This document shows positions 1 to 5,389 of a stretch of DNA of 10,626 bases, in pieces. Under the pieces are notes generated by a model. That model did not search any database. It was not told where the DNA came from and saw only the letters and a program-made list of their open reading frames with translations. Position numbers and translations under genes: made by a program. Each line of letters opens with the position of its first letter. Within the stretch, counting starts at the first letter, position 1. Origin of the DNA: Candidatus Omnitrophota bacterium (GTDB lineage: Bacteria; Omnitrophota; Gorgyraeia; Aquiviventales; Aquiviventaceae); contig JAHFGZ010000023.1 in NCBI GenBank assembly GCA_023247155.1, positions 4,112 to 14,737 of the forward strand. Direction: 5' to 3'.

Positions 1-441
1 GAGGACAGCCGACGGGGTGGCGGCGCGGCAGGGCCCGCCAACGTGGGACCGCTCCTCGACGGCGCGCTGCTGATGGCGCTTGCGGTGCTGCTCTCGCCCA
101 CCTGCTGGGTCGCGACGTACAGCGCCCTGCTGTGGCCCCTCTTCGTGGCGCTTGCGCTGCTGACGGACCAGCCGCGCGCCGCGCTGCGCCGCCCCGCGCT
201 GCTCCTGGGGGCGGCGGCGCTGGGGTGTTTCAGCGCGCTGACGAACGCCAAGCTGTGGCACGTGCTGGGCGTGCGCTCCATCAAAGGGGAAACCTACGTC
301 TTCGAGGTCCTGATGATCCTGCCCCTCTTCGGGCTGTCATTGGCCTGGTGCCTCTGGCATCAGCGATGGCTGCTCACCGCCCACGCCGCAGCAGCGGGAG
401 GCCGTCCGGCGGCGCCGCCTGCTTCCGGCAGACCCCGATGA
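1..441 (+). CDS. C-terminal part of GT87/DUF2029-like integral membrane glycosyltransferase (5'-truncated by window edge)
   Basis: The frame is open from base 1 to a TGA at 439-441, giving 146 visible residues, and the true start lies outside the window. A GTG at 43 is in frame but is probably internal. A Gly/Arg/Ala-rich loop (about residues 3-14) is followed by strongly hydrophobic segments near 19-33, 37-50, 66-80 and 100-116, so this is a polytopic membrane protein. The stretch LLSPTCWVATYSALLWPL resembles the LSP-x-x-W segment near the C-terminus of GT87 (DUF2029) polyprenyl-phosphate-dependent mannosyltransferases; this is recognition by eye, not a search. The last 25 or so residues are Ala/Pro/Gly/Arg-rich and probably a non-conserved tail. 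It is the only plus-strand gene here, and it converges on and overlaps the end of the minus-strand operon by 68 bases. It could instead be another membrane glycosyltransferase or a polymerase. Confidence 0.6.
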   Translation, partial: EDSRRGGGAAGPANVGPLLDGALLMALAVLLSPTCWVATYSALLWPLFVALALLTDQPRAALRRPALLLGAAALGCFSALTNAKLWHVLGVRSIKGETYVFEVLMILPLFGLSLAWCLWHQRWLLTAHAAAAGGRPAAPPASGRPR

Positions 442-1906
442 GGTCCACCGCGCCGGCGTCGAGCCGCGCGCGGAGCTCGTGCGCATCGGTGTCGAGCGTC
501 TCGAGGAACCGCCTGACCGGGTTCCACCGCGCCGGGCCCCACCGGTCCAGGCCCCACTTCTTCAGCCGCCGGCAGAGCCGGTAGCGGAGGCCCGGGTAGA
601 GCCCGAAGACGTCCACCACCGGGAAGACGCGCTGGAGCAGCGCCCGGAGCTCCTCCGGCGTGAACTCTTTCACATGAAAGGACGGCTTCACATAGCCGGC
701 CTTGCCCTTCCGGTTGTGGTCCAGGTTCAGCGTCGAGACCACCAGGACGCCGTCCGGGGTCAGGACGCGCGCGATCTCCCGGACGAACGTCTCAAGCTCC
801 GCCTCCGGGATGTGCTCGATGACCTGGAAGGTGCCCACGCACTCGAAGCTCGCGTCGGGAAAGGCCAGGCGGCTCCCCTGCGCCGGGAGGAACCGCACGT
901 TGTCGCGCCGGAAGAGGCGCTCGGCCTGCTCGAGCTTCGGCTGCTGGACATCGATGGCCACCACGTCCCGGGCGTGGTGCGCCAGGTAGAACGCCCCGTA
1001 CCCCGCGCCGCAGCCGATCTCCAGCATCCGTTTCCGACAAGCGAGGTGCGCCGCGATCCGGTAGGCGCACAGGTGCGACATGAGCAGCTGGCGGTCATAC
1101 CGCTCCTGGTCGACGACCAGCGAGCCGAACGGCTCCACGACCGTCTCAACGTCCAATGCCCGCCGCCGCTCCACGTACTTCGCCCATGCCACGAACTGGT
1201 ACGCCCCGGCCAGGACCGCCGTCACGACCCCCCAGAACCCGTCCCGGTAGCCCTGCTTCCAGACGAAGCTCCTGACGCTGCGATCGACCGTGCGCCACAG
1301 CGCCTTCCCCGGCGTCACCCGGCGGCCGTCGAGCAGCCACTTCTCGGCCTCCAGCGTCGTCTGGCGGTTCAGCTTGTCCAGGAAGTCCGCCAGGTCGCGA
1401 TAGGAGAGGTGGATGAGGTCGTGGCTCATCGTCCCCCAAGCCGCCTCTGAAATCGCCCGCGGGTGCACCGTCGTCTCCTCCCAGCGCAACGCCGTGCGCG
1501 CAAACAGCTTCACCTGCGCGCTCGGATACCAGCCGCCGTACCGGATCCACCGGCCGCCGATGAAGTTCCGGCGCGGGATCCCGTACACCTCAAACCGCGG
1601 CCCGGCGGCGAAGAGCCCGCAGATCTCCTCGGCCAGCTCCGGCGTCACCCGCTCATCGGCATCGAGGCTCAGGATCCACTCGTGCTGCGCCTGCGCGTAG
1701 GCCCAGTTCCGGTGACGGCCCTCGATGTCCATCTGGCGCTTGAGGACGCGCGCGCCCATCGACTCCGCGATCCGGACCGTCTCGTCGGTGCTGCGGTCGT
1801 CCACGACCAGGACCTCATCCGCCCACCGCACGCTGTCGATGCAGCCGCCGATCCGCGCCGCCTCGTTGCGCGCGATGATCACGACCGAGAGCGGGACCGT
1901 TCCCAT
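374..1906 (-). CDS. Bifunctional GT2 glycosyltransferase (WaaE/KdtX-like) - class I SAM-dependent methyltransferase fusion
   Basis: This 510-residue protein has two domains in one uninterrupted frame. Residues 1-255 are a GT2 (GT-A fold) glycosyltransferase: N-terminal SVVIIARNEAARIG, the nucleotide-binding VDDRSTD near 35-41, the metal-binding LDADE at 81-85, and the GWYPSAQVKLF segment near 125-135 that is typical of the WaaE/KdtX-like LPS core glucosyltransferase group. Residues 290-440 are a methyltransferase with the AdoMet-binding motif LEIGCGAGYG at 295-304, an acidic residue after the second strand (VVAIDV) and FQVIEHI near 360-366. The start is the ATG at 1906, because GGAGG (1911-1915) lies four bases upstream and the GT2 domain begins directly there. 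A longer open frame upstream is out of character. It overlaps the preceding gene by 28 bases. The role is probably to add and methylate a sugar on the cell-surface glycan; acceptor and methylated position cannot be told. It is the last gene of the operon. Confidence 0.85.
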   Translation of the reverse strand: MGTVPLSVVIIARNEAARIGGCIDSVRWADEVLVVDDRSTDETVRIAESMGARVLKRQMDIEGRHRNWAYAQAQHEWILSLDADERVTPELAEEICGLFAAGPRFEVYGIPRRNFIGGRWIRYGGWYPSAQVKLFARTALRWEETTVHPRAISEAAWGTMSHDLIHLSYRDLADFLDKLNRQTTLEAEKWLLDGRRVTPGKALWRTVDRSVRSFVWKQGYRDGFWGVVTAVLAGAYQFVAWAKYVERRRALDVETVVEPFGSLVVDQERYDRQLLMSHLCAYRIAAHLACRKRMLEIGCGAGYGAFYLAHHARDVVAIDVQQPKLEQAERLFRRDNVRFLPAQGSRLAFPDASFECVGTFQVIEHIPEAELETFVREIARVLTPDGVLVVSTLNLDHNRKGKAGYVKPSFHVKEFTPEELRALLQRVFPVVDVFGLYPGLRYRLCRRLKKWGLDRWGPARWNPVRRFLETLDTDAHELRARLDAGAVDLIGVCRKQAAPPDGLPLLRRGR

Positions 1907-3066
1907 TGCGCCTCCAGCTCCTCCGCGTGCGCGGCGGGGACCACCCGGGCGCGGTGCACCCACCCCAGGCGGTCGAGCGCCCGCCCCCACCGCTCCTCCG
2001 GCGCCACGATGATGTCGAACCGTTTTTTCCGCCGCTTCAGGATGTGCCCGGCGGCCGCCCAGCGGGCCCCTGCGGCGGAAATCGGACGCCAGACCACATC
2101 CGCATGCGGCACAAGACCCACGGACCGGAACAACGCGTCCCGCGTCATCCGCCCGGGCATGGGGCAGTAGACATAGACATGGGTCCGACGCCTCGCCCAG
2201 CCCAGGAGCTCCTCCAGCCACCGGCGCAGCTCATCCGACCCCGCCGTCACCGGCGTGAAGCGCGGCCACGCCATCCGGACCCACCGCCCCCATCGCGCAT
2301 GGCACCAGCGCTGGTTCTTCGCAAACACCGCCTCGCGCTCCGGCATCTTCCGAACGGTCTGGTGCTCGGCGTGGAAGACGTAGGCGGCGTGCGCCACCAC
2401 GCACTGGAACCCGGCCCGCTGGGCCCGCACCGAGAAGTCCTCATCCTCGAAGAAGATCCGTTCCACCTCTTCCGCCAGGCCGCCGAGCCGATCCAGCACC
2501 TGGCGCTTCACGAGGAAGCAGAACCCGATGCACATGCCGACTTCCGTAAACTGCCCCCGGCGCTCCCGCAGCCGTTCGGCGTATCCCTCCAGGGAGACGC
2601 CGAACGGCTGAACGTTCCCGAACGTGTTGCTCACCGGATTGATCACGCCGACCGACGGGTTGGCGCGCGCCACCTCGAGCATCTCCTCAAGCCACCCGGT
2701 GGTGAAGCGCAGGTCGTTATTCAGCAGGCAGACGAAGGGCGCCACGGATGCCCGGATCCCCCGGTTCATGCCGCGGGGGAACCCTTCGTTGGATGCGTTC
2801 TGCAGCAGCACGACCTCCTGAATCGCCCCCTGCGGCTTGACCCCGGCGAGGAACGCGCGCACGCCAGGCTCGCTGCCGTTGTCCACGATCAGCAGCCGGC
2901 ACGGCGTCTGGGTCGTCCGGAAGAGCGTCTCCAGGCAGGGACGCGTTTGCTCCAAATGATTCCAACTGAGAAGAACAAGATCGCAAACGCTCGTCTCGAT
3001 AGTCCCGGGTCCGGTTCCCTGTTTCCCAGAGTTCCCCGAGGGGAAAGAGGGAACCGGACTCCTCAT
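1879..3066 (-). CDS. GT2 family glycosyltransferase (rhamnosyltransferase-like) with unassigned C-terminal extension
   Basis: 395 residues. The catalytic GT2 domain spans about 26-265: CDLVLLSWNHLEQT, VDNGS at 61-65, LLNNDLRFTTGW (114-125, with NND in the DxD position), GMCIGFCFLVKR (177-188) and FFEDEDF (205-211, the acidic catalytic region). These are typical of the GT2 group that includes rhamnosyl- and galactofuranosyltransferases. Residues 270-395 are an extra region with alternating strands and helices that I cannot assign. The first 22 residues are the translation of a 51-bp inverted repeat, so the N-terminus is not native family sequence. ATG at 3066 is the only usable start before the first strand: no ATG, GTG or TTG lies in frame between it and the CDLVLLSW strand. 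It begins three bases after the TAA of the epimerase gene, so coupling or reinitiation is likely. Donor and acceptor cannot be predicted. Confidence 0.85.
   Translation of the reverse strand: MRSPVPSFPSGNSGKQGTGPGTIETSVCDLVLLSWNHLEQTRPCLETLFRTTQTPCRLLIVDNGSEPGVRAFLAGVKPQGAIQEVVLLQNASNEGFPRGMNRGIRASVAPFVCLLNNDLRFTTGWLEEMLEVARANPSVGVINPVSNTFGNVQPFGVSLEGYAERLRERRGQFTEVGMCIGFCFLVKRQVLDRLGGLAEEVERIFFEDEDFSVRAQRAGFQCVVAHAAYVFHAEHQTVRKMPEREAVFAKNQRWCHARWGRWVRMAWPRFTPVTAGSDELRRWLEELLGWARRRTHVYVYCPMPGRMTRDALFRSVGLVPHADVVWRPISAAGARWAAAGHILKRRKKRFDIIVAPEERWGRALDRLGWVHRARVVPAAHAEELEAQWERSRSRS
1911..1915 (-). promoter_or_regulatory. Shine-Dalgarno GGAGG for the GT2-methyltransferase gene
   Basis: On the minus strand GGAGG stands four bases before the ATG at 1906, with a second AGGAG a few bases further upstream (1918-1922). 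Both lie inside the 3' end of the preceding glycosyltransferase gene. This pair decides the start of the fusion protein at 1906 against longer upstream readings. Confidence 0.6.
3009..3059. repeat. 51-bp near-perfect inverted repeat (REP/MITE-like hairpin) inside a coding start
   Basis: Arms 3009-3027 (GTCCGGTTCCCTGTTTCCC) and 3041-3059 (GGGAAAGAGGGAACCGGAC) are complementary at 18 of 19 positions and enclose a 13-base loop. An alternative inner pairing, TTCCCC at 3032-3037 with GGGGAA at 3040-3045, competes with it. There is no T-run, and it lies seven bases inside a coding frame, so a simple terminator is unlikely. It looks like a short palindromic mobile repeat (REP or MITE type) that landed in frame at the junction of two operon genes. 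I saw no second copy and no transposase in this window. Confidence 0.75.
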
Positions 3067-3069
3067 TTG

Positions 3070-4182
3070 TTAGCCGCGGGTGAGGCCGCGCGCCTCCAGC
3101 TCCTTCGCCGCCGCCTCCACGCGGTCCTCCGCGTCCACGCCGCGGCCCCAGGCCGCCAACCCGCGCAGCCCCTCCTCCAGCGACACGGACGGGCGAAAGC
3201 CCAGCGCCTGCAGCTTGGAGATGTCCGCGTAGCAGTGGCGGATGTCCCCGGCGCGGTACTTGCGGGTCAGCTCCGGCTCGACCGGCACCTCGTAGAGCCG
3301 GGCGAGCAGCCGGCCGATCTGGGCGATGGATACCGGGCTCCCCGTGCCCACGTTCAACACCGCATAGTCGGCGCGGGCGGAGCGCATCACGAGGAGGTTC
3401 GCCTGGACGATGTCCTGGACGGAGACGAAGTCCCGCGTCTGCTCGCCGTCCTCGAACACGAGGGGGCGGCGGCGGTTCTTGATCCGCGCCGAGAAGATTG
3501 CGCACACGCCGGTGTACGGGTTCGACAGCGCCTGGCGGGTGCCGTAGACGTTGAAGTAGCGCAGCGCCGTCGTCGGGATGCCGTAGCTGCGGCCCACGCA
3601 CAGGCAGAGCTCCTCCTGGTCCCGCTTGGACACCGCGTACACGGACGTGGGAAGGAGCGGCTTCGCCTCCGCGGTCGGCTGCGGGCGCGCCGGCTGGCCG
3701 CACCGGGGGCAGCGCATCTCCCATGCGCGCGCTTCCAGCTGCTCGACGCCCCGGAGCGGCGGCGTCACCGGGCCGCAGCCTGCGCAGGCGTACTGCCCTT
3801 CCCCGTAGATGCTCATGGAGCTGGCCACCACGAGCTTCTTCAGCGGCACCCGGTCGTTGACGATGACGTCGAGCAGGATGCCGGTGCCCAGGACGTTGGC
3901 CGACACGTACTTCTCGACCTCGTACATGGACTGCCCGACGCCGACGACCGCCGCCTCGTGGAACACCACCTCGATGTCCCGGAGCGAGCGGCGCAGCGCC
4001 TCGCGGTCGCGGACGTCGCCTTCCACGTACTCGGCCCCCTGGTTCAGGTAGTCCGGGGCTCGTCCGCCGTGGACCTGCGGGTCGAAGTTGTCCAGGACGC
4101 GGACGGCATGGCCCTCGCGCACCAGGGCGTCCACCAGATGGGAGCCGATGAACCCCGCCCCCCCGGTGACCAGGATCCTCAT
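3070..4182 (-). CDS. NAD-dependent epimerase/dehydratase (extended SDR) with CxxC...CxxC zinc-ribbon-like insertion
   Basis: 370 residues, extended short-chain dehydrogenase fold, of the UDP-glucose 4-epimerase-like group that interconverts or dehydrates nucleotide sugars in the cytoplasm. The NAD-binding GGAGFIG is at 7-13, DNF near 31-33, the active-site serine region VASSMSIYGEG at 119-129, and the catalytic YAVSK at 182-186. LRYFNVYG and FEDGEQTRDFVSVQDI follow in the substrate region. Between the serine and tyrosine motifs lie Cys133, Cys136, Cys158 and Cys161 (CAGC ... CPRC), a probable zinc-binding knuckle that ordinary GalE proteins lack. I recognise this as a recurrent variant of the SDR family, though its exact substrate is unclear to me. 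The start ATG at 4182 has GGAGG seven bases upstream and shares an ATGA overlap with the CgeB-like gene. It probably supplies a sugar nucleotide to the neighbouring glycosyltransferases. Confidence 0.88.
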   Translation of the reverse strand: MRILVTGGAGFIGSHLVDALVREGHAVRVLDNFDPQVHGGRAPDYLNQGAEYVEGDVRDREALRRSLRDIEVVFHEAAVVGVGQSMYEVEKYVSANVLGTGILLDVIVNDRVPLKKLVVASSMSIYGEGQYACAGCGPVTPPLRGVEQLEARAWEMRCPRCGQPARPQPTAEAKPLLPTSVYAVSKRDQEELCLCVGRSYGIPTTALRYFNVYGTRQALSNPYTGVCAIFSARIKNRRRPLVFEDGEQTRDFVSVQDIVQANLLVMRSARADYAVLNVGTGSPVSIAQIGRLLARLYEVPVEPELTRKYRAGDIRHCYADISKLQALGFRPSVSLEEGLRGLAAWGRGVDAEDRVEAAAKELEARGLTRG

Positions 4183-5063
4183 GTCCGCACCTCCGTCGTC
4201 GAATGGGCCTGCTGGGCCGCCCGCGGCGCGGCCAGGCCCAGGCGGTCGGCCGCGATGGCCAGCAGCCGCCGGAGTCGGTGCGCGTAGGTGTGGCGCGCCA
4301 GCACGGCCTCACGCCCCGCCCGCGCGATCCGCTGCCGCTCCTCGGCATGCCCCAGGAAATGGTCGAGGAGCCGGTAGAGCTCCCCGGGGTCCCGGTAGAG
4401 CACAAGGTGCTTCCGGTCCTCCAACCCCAGCCGCTGAAAGGGGTCACCCGTCAGGGCGTTCGTGAGGAGCAGCGTCCCGGCCGCAAGCACCTCGAAGACC
4501 CGCATGTTGACGTCGTTGGCGATCGAATAGTTGAAGCCGATCCGGGCCCGGCTGTAGATGGAGGCAAGCCGGGTGTGGTCGGCCAACCCGATGAAGCTGT
4601 TCGGGTGCCGTTCCCGCATCGCTTGGAGGTAGAACTTCCTGGGCACGCCACCGTCCGTCCCGACGAACGCGACGTCCCACGCTGGCTCGCCGCCGACACA
4701 CCCATGCCGCTCCGGGTCGCAGGCCACCGGCAGCCACTCGGCGCCGGCCAGGCGCCTGGCGCCCTCCTCGTGGCAGCAGAACACCAGGTCGTACCGCGTC
4801 GCCATGCGACGGATCTTGCGCCAGCTGTGCGGCAGGTGCGTGTCGATGGCGTAGAACACGGCGGGCCGCAGCCGCTCCGGCAGCGCCACGGCATAGTCGT
4901 CGCCGTGGTCGATGCGCAGGTAGAGGTCATAGGCGGCCGGGATGCGGCCTGCGTCCCGCAGCCACCAGTGGTCATAGGTGAGCCCCAGCGCATGAGCGGC
5001 CCGCTCGAAGTACCCCCCGGTCGTGTCCGGCCGGGTCTTATCGAAGACGAGGGCCAGTTTCAT
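4179..5063 (-). CDS. CgeB-like GT-B glycosyltransferase (Glyco_trans_1_2 type)
   Basis: 294 residues. The N-terminal half (1-125) is a Rossmann-like domain beginning MKLALVFDKTRPDTTGGYFE. The C-terminal half carries the diagnostic segment around 170-202: YSRARIGFNYS, then NDVNMRVFEVLAAGTLLLTN, where Glu191 sits in the position of the conserved nucleotide-sugar-binding glutamate of GT-B enzymes. This pattern is typical of the CgeB/YkvP-type glycosyltransferase family, in which relatives act on spore surfaces or envelope polysaccharides. No signal peptide or membrane span is seen, so it should be cytoplasmic or peripheral. ATG at 5063 overlaps the stop of the small upstream gene as ATGA and has no strong ribosome binding site of its own, suggesting translational coupling. 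The last 25 or so residues are low in conservation signals. Sugar specificity is unknown. Confidence 0.78.
   Translation of the reverse strand: MKLALVFDKTRPDTTGGYFERAAHALGLTYDHWWLRDAGRIPAAYDLYLRIDHGDDYAVALPERLRPAVFYAIDTHLPHSWRKIRRMATRYDLVFCCHEEGARRLAGAEWLPVACDPERHGCVGGEPAWDVAFVGTDGGVPRKFYLQAMRERHPNSFIGLADHTRLASIYSRARIGFNYSIANDVNMRVFEVLAAGTLLLTNALTGDPFQRLGLEDRKHLVLYRDPGELYRLLDHFLGHAEERQRIARAGREAVLARHTYAHRLRRLLAIAADRLGLAAPRAAQQAHSTTEVRT
4190..4194 (-). promoter_or_regulatory. Shine-Dalgarno GGAGG for the SDR epimerase gene
   Basis: GGAGG on the minus strand ends seven bases before the ATG at 4182 and lies within the last codons of the upstream CgeB-like gene. It supports the ATGA-overlap start and is one of only two strong ribosome binding sites seen in the operon. 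Confidence 0.6.
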
Positions 5064-5389
5064 GGGCGGACAAGGCTGACGCGCGAATCGCCGACCCAGC
5101 GCCGCACGCGCCGGAACGACCGCTCGTTATCGACCCACACCGCCCGCAGCCGGGCCGTCACCAGCCACCCCATGCACCACGCAAAGGCCAGCGGCCAGAA
5201 CAGTGTGGGCCGGACGCTCACGATGCGGACGCGCGGCTGCGGGGCGATCATGGCGTGGACCGCCGGTTCCAGACGCCCTTTCACGAGATGGACCACGCGC
5301 CCACCCTGCCGCTGCACGTCGAGCGAGCGCTCCCGGGCCGCCTGCCAGCCGCGCTCAACGAGCGAGAGGACCGTCGGCGAATGTCTCAT
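5060..5389 (-). CDS. Orphan 109-residue protein of unknown function, translationally coupled
   Basis: I do not recognise this protein. It is 109 residues, basic, with predicted strands at 32-36 (VVHLV), 54-59 (VRIVSV) and 83-87 (AVWVD), a hydrophobic stretch at 62-79 (TLFWPLAFAWCMGWLVTA) that is either a membrane span or a buried helix, and a basic helix near 89-98. Evidence that it is real is positional: its ATG forms an ATGA overlap with the aminotransferase stop, and its TGA forms another with the CgeB-like start, leaving no other gene for the 320 bases between them. A longer in-frame extension to 5761 would lie antiparallel-free inside the aminotransferase gene in another frame and is a shadow. 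Its order of strands and an RP...ER..R...R pattern resemble the C-terminal extension of the GT2 at 1879-3066. It may be half of a Rossmann-like domain, working with the adjacent glycosyltransferase. Confidence 0.7.
   Translation of the reverse strand: MRHSPTVLSLVERGWQAARERSLDVQRQGGRVVHLVKGRLEPAVHAMIAPQPRVRIVSVRPTLFWPLAFAWCMGWLVTARLRAVWVDNERSFRRVRRWVGDSRVSLVRP

Noticed and set aside
408..419. Perfect 12-bp palindrome GGCGGCGCCGCC inside the convergent overlap, considered as a terminator.
   Set aside because: It has no loop and no T-run on either strand, and such G+C palindromes are expected by chance at this composition.
3009..3059. The inverted repeat considered as a rho-independent terminator of the epimerase gene.
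   Set aside because: No U-tract follows the stem in either direction and the next gene's start lies before it, so transcription must pass through for the last two genes to be expressed.
1906..4287. A 793-codon open frame on the plus strand opposite three minus-strand genes.
   Set aside because: It has no recognisable motifs, is rich in Arg, Pro, His and Ala, and spans gene boundaries of well-supported minus-strand genes. Few stop codons are expected opposite high-G+C coding sequence.
2717..4447. A 576-codon minus-strand frame crossing the epimerase and glycosyltransferase genes.
   Set aside because: It is an out-of-frame reading of the SDR and GT2 genes, with Gly/Arg/Pro-rich sequence and no motifs of its own.
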